Source of the DNA: Candidatus Aminicenantota bacterium
GTDB taxonomy: Bacteria; Acidobacteriota; Aminicenantia; Aminicenantales; Aminicenantaceae
Direction of reading: 5' to 3'
DNA: 6,413 nucleotides
Assembly (NCBI GenBank): GCA_004378665.1
Contig: SOIA01000137.1
Span: 1-6,413 of the forward strand
This document shows, piece after piece, positions 1-6,251 of the stretch. The notes beneath the pieces are model-generated. The model was not told the origin of the DNA. It saw only the letters and a program-made list of their open reading frames with translations, and made no database searches. Within the stretch, counting starts at the first letter, position 1; each line of letters begins with the position of its first letter. The position numbers were made by a program, and so were the translations under genes.

Positions 1-390
1 CTCCTTAAGTGTTTTTGTCATCTCTTCTGCAACCTCGACAAACTTAGGCCCTTCTGAGGCTGAAATCCATTCTAATCTGAAGCGTTCTTCTTCAAGCCCA
101 AAATCTTCAAGCATAAGGGTAATTGCTTCGGCTCTTTTTTCTGCCCTTTTGTTGCCATCCTGATAATGGCAATCGCCAATATGGCAACCACAGATAAGAA
201 TTCCATCAGCCATGCCTTGAGTTAAGGCATCCATTACGAAATTAGGATGGACCATTCCCGAGCACATGCAGCGGATGATATGAATATTTGATGGATATTG
301 CATTCGTGCAGTACCTGCAGAATCTGCAGCTGCATAAGAACACCAATTGCAACAAAATGCTATAATTACAGGTTCATAATCATTTGTCAT
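1..390 (-). CDS. mvhD: MvhD-like hydrogenase/heterodisulfide reductase iron-sulfur subunit (partial, C-terminus cut)
   Basis: The minus strand encodes 130 residues and is still open at the left edge; the MvhD family is about 140 residues, so little is missing. Visible hallmarks are FCCNWCSYA (residues 12-20), MQYP (30-33), CMCSG (41-45), ICGCHIGDCHYQ (66-77) and the near-C-terminal LEWISASEG (106-114). The cysteines at 13, 14, 17, 43, 67, 69 and 74 include the conserved set that holds the [2Fe-2S] cluster of this family. MvhD passes electrons between a hydrogenase or other dehydrogenase and HdrA in cytoplasmic bifurcating complexes. The ATG at 390-388 lies 1 nt after the hdrA stop and has an AGGGAG ribosome site at 404-399, so it is cotranslated with hdrA. 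CMCSGMVHP differs from the more usual MCSGRVDP. The family call is firm; the redox partner is unknown. Confidence 0.93.
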   Translation of the reverse strand, partial: MTNDYEPVIIAFCCNWCSYAAADSAGTARMQYPSNIHIIRCMCSGMVHPNFVMDALTQGMADGILICGCHIGDCHYQDGNKRAEKRAEAITLMLEDFGLEEERFRLEWISASEGPKFVEVAEEMTKTLKE

Positions 391-391
391 T

Positions 392-2917
392 TTATTCGCT
401 CCCTGCTACGGAATTGATCATTTCTTTAAAATATTCAGGCTTAAAATGCCAGACAAAAATACCCTCTTTAGGACATGTTGCCATACAAACACCGCAACCG
501 CGGCAGATGGCTTCATTGACTTCGACTGTCTTTTTTACGCTGCCCTCTTGCATATATTCAATAAGCGTAAAAGCTTGGGCAGGACATGGTTCTATGCAGT
601 ATGCACAACCGTCACACTTCTCATCTACCACAAACGAAATTGTGGGAGATTTAACCAGTTCTTTCTTTGATATAACTCCTGCAACACGAGATGCAGTCCC
701 TTCACCGTCAATAATAGCATCAGGAATGCCCATCACTTTTCGTGCAGGACCACATTTATATACCCCGTCAGTATTAAAATCGAGGGGGTTTAAAATACCA
801 AGCATTCCGACAAAGAAATTTTTATCGTCCCTTTGAAGAAGTAAATCCTTCTCAAAATCTCCATTGTCTGACTCAGCTCTCATATCAACAGGGGTCGCAA
901 CAACGATAGAACCAACATCTATGTTTTCCTTTCCAGTGGGTTTTACTATTTCAACTTTGAAATTCCCGACAAAACCCTCAATTTTTCCCACTCTGGCTTC
1001 TGTATAAATTTTCACTTTCTCGTTTTTATCTAATTCATCTATCATTTTCTCCACGAATCTGTTTTTATTTTCTTTGGCTTTACTAAGATCTGATTCTTTT
1101 TCAACCAGATAAACATCGAGGCCGGCTTGTCCAAGTTTTAAGGCGCAGGCAATGCCACTCGGAGTTCCACCTATAACAAGGCAGGCCGGTGTCACCGACA
1201 CGTGGATATCATCTAAAGATTCAAGCAATGTGGCGCGGTTTACTCCCATTCTCATGAGTGTTTTTGCTTTCTCTGTGGCTTTTTGTTTGTCTGTTGAATG
1301 CACCCATGTGCATTGGTTGCGTAAGTTTACAATTTCCATAAGATAACGATTAAGTCCTCCCATTTCTGTGTGAAGAAAGAAAAGGTCTTCATGGGTTTTT
1401 GGCGAGCACGCGCCTATGACAAGCCGGTTAAACTTTTTTGTCTTTAAAAGTTCCCTTATTGCTACACCATCGCAGCCGAAAGGAGTCAATTCCACGTGTT
1501 TCACATGAGGCAGCGATTTTGTATATTCAATAACTTCTTCCATATCGAGAAATCCTGCTATATTTATTCCGCAGCGGCATATGACTGCGAGGGTCTCTGG
1601 TTCATCTTCCGGCTTTACGGGTAAGATATCTTTTTCCGGTGGAGCCACTAATTCCTTGCCCCGGGACGAAGCTAATAATGCAGCTGCATGTGATGCCGCA
1701 GAACACGCCTGGACTATTGCATCATCCACTCCTTTGGGCTCCTGTGCGCTTCCGCATACAAAAATTCCTTCTTTGGATGTATGAATGGGATGGAAATCCT
1801 CTGTTTTTTTACTAAAAAATCCCCATTCGTCCAGTTCCAAACCTATCTTTTCTGCAAGTTTGAGTGTACTTTCATTAGCCGCATAAGGCGGGACAAGAAC
1901 CAACATTTCTGCATTGAAAGATTCCTTATCATAGGAAATATCAACGTTCCCGTCTTTTCCTTCAGCAACGGATATACAGTCTGTCTTAATGAAGTTTATT
2001 TTGGACTCTTTGGCCTTTTTGTAAAAATCGTCATAATCGTCTCTTACCAGATTCATATCTTCATAAAAAACAGAAACAGAAGCATGAGGATTCCTCTCAA
2101 TTGTGCCCATCGCCTCTGCCACAGCAGTCATAAAACCAACGGGCGAAGGATTACTCAGCACATACCACGCAACAGACTGCGGCTCTTTTTTGTCGTCTCG
2201 TTTTATAACACCGCCTGTCGGGCCAAGGCCTGAAAGCAGACGTTCATACTCGAGCGCAGTGAGTATATTTGGAAACTGACCGTATCCAAACGTTTCCAAT
2301 GATTTTGTTTTCATCTCATCCATGCCTGTGGCCAAAATAACTGCGCCCACGTTGAATTCTGCCTCCACGGGTTTCTGGTCAAACACAATGGCTTCCGGCT
2401 TACATGCTTCAACACATGGCGGGGTTTCTTTATCGCCGCACTTACCTTCAAGAATATAAGTGCATTTTTCAGGATCAATCAAAGCCTTTCTCGGCGGAAA
2501 AGGCGAATAAAAATAAATAGCCTTGGAGGCGCCCCTGCCAAAGTTGAATTCCATCGGAACTTCTCCAACAGGACAGACAGGAAAACAGTCAGTGCACGCA
2601 GTGCACTTCATCGGATCAACATATCTCGGATTTTTGACAACTTTGACCTTGAAATCCCCTGCTTTTCCATCAATACTTTTAACTTCTGCAAAAGCAACGA
2701 TTGTCATGTTGGGATCACTAGTCAGTTCCAGCATGCGTGGCAGTATTGTGCACGTAGAACATTCATTCGAAGGAAACATTTTATCAATTTGTGCCATCTT
2801 GCCACCAATTGTAGGTTTTTCCTCAACAAGAATGACTTTAAAACCCTGATTTAACAGTTCAGCGCTTGCCCGCATTCCTGCAGGACCGGCACCTATAATA
2901 AGTACGGACCCTTTCAT
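392..2917 (-). CDS. hdrA: HdrA-like FAD/iron-sulfur protein with duplicated flavin core (electron-bifurcating heterodisulfide reductase subunit A family)
   Basis: This 841-residue protein is a cytoplasmic flavin and iron-sulfur electron carrier. Residues 1-420 form an HdrA core: GAGPAG FAD-binding loop (9-14), VEEKPTIGGKMAQ (31-43), CSTCTILPRM (53-62), an inserted ferredoxin with cysteines 105/108/111/115 and 152/160/168/172, and the closing GIFVCGSA...DDAIVQA motif (384-404). Residues 444-570 match the domain that normally starts HdrA (CRCGINIAG 447-455, ACSPKTHE 503-510). Residues 575-755 are a second Rossmann-like core, whose loop reads GGTPSG (583-588), with Thr585 replacing the middle Gly of GxGxxG and no CxxC motif or inserted ferredoxin. 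The C-terminus carries two [4Fe-4S] motifs (Cys768/771/774/778 and 805/808/811/815). Start: an ATG with AGGAGGT 8 nt upstream that overlaps the preceding stop. HdrA proteins split electrons at FAD between ferredoxin and a heterodisulfide or similar acceptor; the acceptor here is unknown. Ordinary HdrA is about 650 residues, so this is a long variant. Confidence 0.93.
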   Translation of the reverse strand: MKGSVLIIGAGPAGMRASAELLNQGFKVILVEEKPTIGGKMAQIDKMFPSNECSTCTILPRMLELTSDPNMTIVAFAEVKSIDGKAGDFKVKVVKNPRYVDPMKCTACTDCFPVCPVGEVPMEFNFGRGASKAIYFYSPFPPRKALIDPEKCTYILEGKCGDKETPPCVEACKPEAIVFDQKPVEAEFNVGAVILATGMDEMKTKSLETFGYGQFPNILTALEYERLLSGLGPTGGVIKRDDKKEPQSVAWYVLSNPSPVGFMTAVAEAMGTIERNPHASVSVFYEDMNLVRDDYDDFYKKAKESKINFIKTDCISVAEGKDGNVDISYDKESFNAEMLVLVPPYAANESTLKLAEKIGLELDEWGFFSKKTEDFHPIHTSKEGIFVCGSAQEPKGVDDAIVQACSAASHAAALLASSRGKELVAPPEKDILPVKPEDEPETLAVICRCGINIAGFLDMEEVIEYTKSLPHVKHVELTPFGCDGVAIRELLKTKKFNRLVIGACSPKTHEDLFFLHTEMGGLNRYLMEIVNLRNQCTWVHSTDKQKATEKAKTLMRMGVNRATLLESLDDIHVSVTPACLVIGGTPSGIACALKLGQAGLDVYLVEKESDLSKAKENKNRFVEKMIDELDKNEKVKIYTEARVGKIEGFVGNFKVEIVKPTGKENIDVGSIVVATPVDMRAESDNGDFEKDLLLQRDDKNFFVGMLGILNPLDFNTDGVYKCGPARKVMGIPDAIIDGEGTASRVAGVISKKELVKSPTISFVVDEKCDGCAYCIEPCPAQAFTLIEYMQEGSVKKTVEVNEAICRGCGVCMATCPKEGIFVWHFKPEYFKEMINSVAGSE

Positions 2918-3123
2918 AATGGTTGACCTCCTTCTTCTAATACTATTTCTGTCACTATCCTCCGGGTATAGACCAGAAATTTGCCTTCTTCCTTAACAAG
3001 CCGTGTTTCAAACCCGTCTTTTTCATATTCATCCATTTTTTCTTTAGCTTCAGCCTCGGTAGAATAATATCCCTTATCCCACATAAACTTCTTTCCGTCA
3101 ATTTTTTCCGATGTGTTCGTCAT
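2914..3123 (-). CDS. Small 69-residue protein of unknown function, first gene of the hdrA operon
   Basis: I do not recognise a named family. The product is 69 residues, cysteine-free, highly charged, and has no signal peptide or membrane segment, so it is probably cytoplasmic. The sequence suggests a compact fold: a strand around KFMWDKGYY (12-20), a helix from about 22 to 36 rich in Glu/Lys/Ala, a strand at FETRLV (38-43), a turn EEGK, and a strand FLVYTRRIV (49-57). The helix-strand-strand order loosely resembles half of a SPOR-like domain, but this is only an impression. It has a strong AGGAGG ribosome site (3133-3128) 4 nt before the ATG, and its TGA overlaps the hdrA ATG by 4 nt. That implies translational coupling, so it may assist assembly, regulation or partner binding of the Hdr complex. 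Real-gene confidence is good; the function is open. Confidence 0.82.
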   Translation of the reverse strand: MTNTSEKIDGKKFMWDKGYYSTEAEAKEKMDEYEKDGFETRLVKEEGKFLVYTRRIVTEIVLEEGGQPL

Positions 3124-3174
3124 AATTCCTCCTCATATAAGAAGTTCGTTTTTTTGTTCAAATCAAAGTTCTCC

Positions 3175-3203
3175 TTGACAACAAGTGAAGCTAAAGCTAT
3201 ATA
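3175..3203 (+). promoter_or_regulatory. Predicted sigma70 promoter of the fur-family gene
   Basis: TTGACA (3175-3180, perfect -35) and TATATA (3198-3203) are 17 bp apart; an overlapping TATATT at 3200-3205 is a better -10 hexamer but at 19 bp. The start of transcription would fall near 3210, within the Fur-box-like site. The -10 region touches that of the opposing promoter, so polymerase can probably occupy only one direction at a time. Confidence 0.6.
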
Positions 3204-3230
3204 TTAAATGGGAATGATTATCAATGTCAA
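3203..3230 (-). promoter_or_regulatory. Predicted sigma70 promoter of the hdrA operon
   Basis: Read on the minus strand, TTGACA (3230-3225, a perfect -35) and TTTAAT (3208-3203, five of six matches to TATAAT) are separated by 16 bp. This places the transcription start near 3196 and gives a leader of about 70 nt before the small gene. The Fur-box-like site lies between and over these elements, so a bound Fur protein would block polymerase. Prediction from sequence only. Confidence 0.6.
3210..3228. promoter_or_regulatory. Fur-box-like operator in the divergent region
   Basis: The 19-bp site GGGAATGATTATCAATGTC matches the classical Fur box (GATAATGATTATCATTATC on this strand) at 15 of 19 positions, with an unbroken core AATGATTATCA. 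It covers the predicted start of transcription of the fur-family gene and overlaps the spacer and -35 of the hdrA promoter. It is therefore placed to repress both directions. The neighbouring Fur-family protein is the obvious candidate ligand. Confidence 0.65.
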
Positions 3231-3244
3231 TAAGGAAAAATAAA

Positions 3245-3691
3245 ATGTCGGGGCCTCGCAAATTGAAACACAGATTTGAAGGCTATGCCTCCCGATTGAC
3301 AGCGCCCCGGGAGGCCATACTGGAGTTTTTGAGCAAATCATCAAAACACATGAGTGCTAAAGAAATTTATGCTTCCCTCCACGGATCTTATCCAGGTATC
3401 GGACTGAGCACTGTCTACCGTACACTTGACCTGCTGGCCCGAATGGGCATTGTCACCAAACTTGCCATTGGTGATGGGCAAAGCCGGTACGAGTTCAAAT
3501 CGAAGGAAAAAGATGAGCATCACCACCACCTTATTTGTACAAATTGTGGCAAAATCATCAATTACAGTGAATTCTTGGATGAGGAATTAGGCCTCGTAAA
3601 AAAGACAGAAGAAAGACTGGCGAAAAAATATAATTTTATTATTCAAGATCACAACATTGAGTTTTTAGGCATATGCGAAAAATGCAAATAA
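3245..3691 (+). CDS. Fur-family metal-responsive transcriptional regulator
   Basis: The product is 148 residues from the preferred start, the usual size for Fur/PerR/Zur. The N-terminal half is the winged helix (SRLTAPREAILEFL, then the recognition region around LSTVYRTLDLLARMGIV, 54-70). The C-terminal half is the dimer and metal domain, with HHHHLICTNCGKI and a C-terminal CEKC. Cys98/101 and Cys144/147 form the paired CxxC structural zinc site. Likely regulatory-metal ligands are His35, Glu83, His93 and His95; the position usually Glu or Asp after CGKI(I/V) is Asn106. The start at 3245 is chosen because AAGGA (3232-3236) sits 8 nt upstream. The in-frame ATG at 3224 adds 7 residues but lies inside the operator, with almost no leader and no good ribosome site. 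The gene is divergent from the hdrA operon. Fur versus PerR cannot be decided firmly; the Fur-like box favours iron sensing. Confidence 0.92.
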   Translation: MSGPRKLKHRFEGYASRLTAPREAILEFLSKSSKHMSAKEIYASLHGSYPGIGLSTVYRTLDLLARMGIVTKLAIGDGQSRYEFKSKEKDEHHHHLICTNCGKIINYSEFLDEELGLVKKTEERLAKKYNFIIQDHNIEFLGICEKCK

Positions 3692-3750
3692 ATAAAATAT
3701 TAAAAAGGATATACAGCAGTATTCATATAAATAGAAAAGGAGGAAAAATC

Positions 3751-4509
3751 ATGAACAAAAGGGCCCTCATATTCGGTATGATTTTTATTTCATTTCTTTT
3801 CATTTCTCAGGAACTTTATGCGCAAAGATATTACAGAAATGATCCCGGAATCGAAGATGATTATTATGACCTGAATCTAACACGGGAGCAGATGGAGAAG
3901 ATCGACAAACTTGAGCTTGAACTCGAGAAAGAGCTCTCTCCCCTGATTTCCATGCTCAGATCCAATTATATGGAGCTTGAGGAACTCGAGGTACAGAGAA
4001 ATCCTGATCTGACTAAAATAGAAAAAAAATGGGATATTATTTATAAACTCGAAAATGATATTCGAAATAAAGAGATTTTACACGAAAAAAAGATCAGGGA
4101 CTTATTGACCAAAGACCAAAAGGCTTTACTTGAGTCTTATTACGCCGATGATATGAACTTCTATGGCAGGGGCGGTTTTGGCAGAGGAAATTTTGGACGC
4201 GGATTCGGGAGGTTCAGCGGTAGTACTTACGGATACGGACGCTACAGCTACGGTTCCAGGATGGGAAGAAACTACGCAGGGAGAGATGCTGGCAGGTTGG
4301 GCCGCGGTTATTATGGTTACGGAAGAGGCATCTCGAGAGGTTACGGCATGAATCGGGGGAATCTCAGGCTGGGTGCCGGCCGCTTATCAGGCCCTAACAA
4401 TTACCGCTATTCCCCTCGATTCAGATACGGCAGGGGGCCCTGCGGCGCTGGATTGGGCAAATGGTACATTAGGGGCTATGGCAGAGGCCGTTGGAACTGG
4501 AACGAATAA
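3751..4509 (+). CDS. Secreted Spy/ZraP-like protein with long Gly/Arg/Tyr-rich tail
   Basis: The product is 252 residues. Residues 1-24 are a signal peptide (basic MNKR, hydrophobic core, LYA|Q cleavage), so it is exported to the periplasm or surface. Residues 40-131 are mostly helical and charged and hold the paired LTREQ (43-47) and LTKDQ (119-123) motifs of the LTxxQ/Spy/CpxP/ZraP (heavy-metal sensor) superfamily, whose members are periplasmic chaperones or metal-stress proteins. Residues 137-252 are low complexity, roughly 30% Gly and 20% Arg with many Tyr and Phe, made of FGRG, GYGR and RGYG units. There is a single Cys near the end (CGAGLG). The ATG at 3751 has AAGGAGG 7 nt upstream; an upstream in-frame ATG at 3673 overlaps the fur gene and would bury the signal peptide, so it is rejected. 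The 59-nt gap to the fur-family gene has no terminator, so cotranscription and metal-linked expression are likely. Confidence 0.8.
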   Translation: MNKRALIFGMIFISFLFISQELYAQRYYRNDPGIEDDYYDLNLTREQMEKIDKLELELEKELSPLISMLRSNYMELEELEVQRNPDLTKIEKKWDIIYKLENDIRNKEILHEKKIRDLLTKDQKALLESYYADDMNFYGRGGFGRGNFGRGFGRFSGSTYGYGRYSYGSRMGRNYAGRDAGRLGRGYYGYGRGISRGYGMNRGNLRLGAGRLSGPNNYRYSPRFRYGRGPCGAGLGKWYIRGYGRGRWNWNE

Positions 4510-4743
4510 AGCAATATTACAAAATCTTACCATATCCAATTTAATCCTGGATTTACTTTAAAGCAAAAAACCGATTGACTTAATCAGAAGAGACCGTAAA
4601 ACTCGCGGGAACGGCCCGGAAATCTACTAGAGAAGCAAATATGGCTTAGGAAAACTGGTAAGACGCATCAACTCGGGGCCTCTCTTTAAAATTCCAATCT
4701 AATCTTTTGATTGAATTCATCTAGGACAACAGCGACAAAAAAC
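4510..4743. other. Intergenic region with a GC-richer, potentially folded segment
   Basis: No credible gene lies here. AAGAGACC (4588-4595) can pair with GG and TCTCTT around 4677-4686, apart from a two-base CC bulge, closing a segment of about 100 nt. Inside it, CGGG (4606-4609) pairs with CCCG (4615-4618) over a 5-nt loop, and AACTCG occurs twice (4600-4605, 4670-4675). A weak hairpin CAATC/GATTG lies at 4695-4713. No classical terminator (GC stem followed by a T-run) is evident after the Spy-like gene. The segment may be an untranslated tail, a small RNA or decayed sequence; I cannot assign a family. Confidence 0.35.
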
Positions 4744-4772
4744 TTGAAAATTTTATTTTTATTTTGTATATT
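4744..4772 (+). promoter_or_regulatory. Predicted sigma70 promoter of the tetR gene
   Basis: TTGAAA (4744-4749) and TATATT (4767-4772) are separated by 17 bp, each one mismatch from consensus, in a T-rich spacer. The predicted start near 4779 lies inside the adjacent palindromic operator, as expected for an autorepressed tetR gene. Confidence 0.65.
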
Positions 4773-4793
4773 ATGACCGAACGGTCAGTCAAT
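4771..4793. promoter_or_regulatory. TetR-type operator 1 (upstream of tetR)
   Basis: The core TGACCGAACGGTCA (4774-4787) is an inverted repeat of TGACCG around a 2-bp centre, followed by GTCAAT, which adds a further TGAC half-site on the other strand. It abuts the -10 hexamer and covers the predicted start of transcription. A near copy precedes the LolA-like gene. Confidence 0.75.
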
Positions 4794-4806
4794 TAAGGAT
4801 AAGACA

Positions 4807-5415
4807 ATGCCGAAAAAAATCGATAAAAAAGAAAAAAAAATAAAAATTTTGGAAGCATCGATCCGAGTATTTGCAAAAAAAGGTTTACATAATACTAAAA
4901 TATCTGATATCGCCGAGGCTGCAGACATTGGAAAGGGTACCATCTACGAATATTATCGTAGTAAAAACGAAATCTTTGCAGCGTCATTCCATTTTTTTCT
5001 AGAAAAGGTTGATGGCGTTATTTCCAAGCGATTGTATCGTATCTCAGATCCCCTGGAAAAATTACTCGCCTATTCTTCTGCATGGGCGGAAATATTCGAA
5101 GGCGATTATCTGGAATATGTAACCATAGTGCTTGATTTTTGGGCGGAAAGTATCAGAGATAATCGAGAGGCCACTGCACTAAATCTTGCGAAAATTTATG
5201 ACGAAAATCGAAAAATAGTCAAATCCCTGCTGGAGGATTGTATAACAAAAGATAAAACACCTTCGGTTGATACGAAGATTGCCGCTTCCATCCTAATAGG
5301 CTCGCTAGAAGGGCTATTTATTCAGTGGATATTAGATCGTTCTGCATTTGATTATAAAGAAGCCACTGAACTTTCAACGAAAATCATAATCGATGGACTC
5401 AAAAAAGGAGATTAA
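4807..5415 (+). CDS. TetR/AcrR-family transcriptional repressor
   Basis: The product is 202 residues, normal for the family. Residues 12-58 form the TetR_N DNA-binding domain, with the helix-turn-helix ISDIAEAADIGKGTIYEYY at 32-50 followed by the typical SKNEIF. The N-terminal dozen residues are almost all Lys/Glu/Ile. The remainder (about 60-200) is a helical ligand-binding and dimerisation domain with the usual aromatic and hydrophobic residues; the ligand cannot be inferred. The ATG at 4807 has AAGGA (4795-4799) 7 nt upstream. A palindromic operator covers its own promoter and a second copy lies 71 nt or less from the next gene, so it probably represses itself and the downstream LolA-like/outer-membrane operon. 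Its base composition is clearly more AT-rich than the following gene. Confidence 0.93.
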   Translation: MPKKIDKKEKKIKILEASIRVFAKKGLHNTKISDIAEAADIGKGTIYEYYRSKNEIFAASFHFFLEKVDGVISKRLYRISDPLEKLLAYSSAWAEIFEGDYLEYVTIVLDFWAESIRDNREATALNLAKIYDENRKIVKSLLEDCITKDKTPSVDTKIAASILIGSLEGLFIQWILDRSAFDYKEATELSTKIIIDGLKKGD

Positions 5416-5437
5416 ATGTTCATTTTTCTGTACCTAA

Positions 5438-5460
5438 TTATGACCGATTGGTCAGTCAAT
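5438..5460. promoter_or_regulatory. TetR-type operator 2 (upstream of the LolA-like gene)
   Basis: The core TGACCGATTGGTCA (5441-5454) with its flanks agrees with operator 1 at 21 of 23 positions; the only differences are the AC/TT pair at the right of the centre. It sits between tetR and the LolA-like gene, about 26 nt before that gene's start codon. I see no well-matched -35 upstream, so the associated promoter is weak or atypical, or the site acts on read-through transcription. Confidence 0.75.
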
Positions 5461-5486
5461 GAGCCAGTAGAATCTATGGAGGAATT

Positions 5487-6251
5487 TTGATAAAAAAAAC
5501 AATGCTTTTAGGATTGATCGTATTGCTTGTCGCTCCGGGTTTGTTCGGTCAGGAGCTGACGGGTGAAGAGATCATTCAGAAAGTCAATGACCTGTTCAAC
5601 GTCGATACGAGTTATGGGAAATCGAAGATGACGATCACGACCTCCTCGGGTCAGAAACGCACTTTTGTTTCTGAGTCATGGAGCAAAAATAAAGGAGAGA
5701 AAAACCTTGTGCGCTACTTAGAGCCCTCCCGTGTCAAAGGACAGGCGATTTTGATGCTGAATAATGCGGATGATATCTGGATGTTCTTTCCGCGGACACA
5801 GCGGGTCCGGAAGCTGGCCACTCATGCCAAGAAACAGAAAATGCAGGGAAGCGATTTTTCTTACGAGGATATGGGGAGCGGCGATGCTTTTATCGAGGAT
5901 TTCACTTCGAAAAGGCTTAGAGATGAGAAGATGGAGGGATACGACTGCTACACGCTGGAACTCACCCGAAAGCCGGACAGCGATGTTTCCTATTCGCGGA
6001 TGATCCTCTGGGTGATCAAGGAGAATTTCGTGCCCATAGTGATCGATTACTATGATGAGGACGACCCCACCTATCATTTCAAAAGATTAGTGCAGAGTAA
6101 TATTCAGGTCATCGATGGTATCCCGACCGCGATGAAGATGGTGATGCACAATGTCAATGACAACACTCAGACGGAAATGGAGCTTTTGGAAGTCAAATTC
6201 AACGTTCCTCTGGACGATAAGATGTTCACGGAAAGGGAATTGAAAAAATGA
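5487..6251 (+). CDS. Outer membrane lipoprotein-sorting protein, LolA-like
   Basis: The product is 254 residues. A signal peptide (MIKK, hydrophobic core, LFG|QE cleavage after residue 21) sends it to the periplasm. The mature part matches the LolA-like outer membrane lipoprotein-sorting family: a beta-rich fold with KGQAILML (84-91), DDIWMFFPRTQRVRKL (95-110) and GSDFSYEDMG (121-130). The family binds a lipid or lipoprotein acyl chain in a half-barrel cavity and is often encoded beside MMPL/RND transporters or outer-membrane proteins. The start is TTG at 5487, chosen because GGAGG (5478-5482) lies 4 nt upstream and because the next ATG (5502) would be 19 nt away and would remove the basic MIKK of the signal peptide. 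The gene follows a TetR operator and overlaps the next gene by 4 nt. The actual cargo is unknown. Confidence 0.9.
   Translation: MIKKTMLLGLIVLLVAPGLFGQELTGEEIIQKVNDLFNVDTSYGKSKMTITTSSGQKRTFVSESWSKNKGEKNLVRYLEPSRVKGQAILMLNNADDIWMFFPRTQRVRKLATHAKKQKMQGSDFSYEDMGSGDAFIEDFTSKRLRDEKMEGYDCYTLELTRKPDSDVSYSRMILWVIKENFVPIVIDYYDEDDPTYHFKRLVQSNIQVIDGIPTAMKMVMHNVNDNTQTEMELLEVKFNVPLDDKMFTERELKK

Noticed and set aside
1781..2233. Plus-strand open frame of 150 codons inside hdrA, and a similar one at 384-836
   Set aside because: Both are antisense to a well-supported gene with conserved motifs throughout, show no family features and have no ribosome site that I can see.
3224..3244. Earlier ATG for the fur-family gene
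   Set aside because: It lies within the operator, only about 14 nt after the predicted transcription start, without a good ribosome site; the ATG at 3245 has AAGGA at 8 nt.
3673..3750. Upstream in-frame extension of the Spy-like gene overlapping the fur-family gene
   Set aside because: It lacks a ribosome site, while the ATG at 3751 has a strong AAGGAGG and begins a clean signal peptide.
4636..4684. Loose likeness to a c-di-GMP-I (GEMM) riboswitch: GCAAA, GGAAAA, GACGCA and GGGGCCT in order
   Set aside because: The first stem motif and the AAGC after GACGCA are missing, the enclosed stem does not pair well, and the next gene is separated from it by its own promoter.
4832..4840. Run of nine A near the start of tetR as a possible slippage or frameshift site
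   Set aside because: The frame is intact through the run and encodes a plausible lysine-rich N-terminus; nothing suggests a programmed shift.
5718..6077. Minus-strand open frame of 119 codons inside the LolA-like gene
   Set aside because: It is antisense to conserved LolA-like motifs and has no recognisable features; likely a composition artefact.
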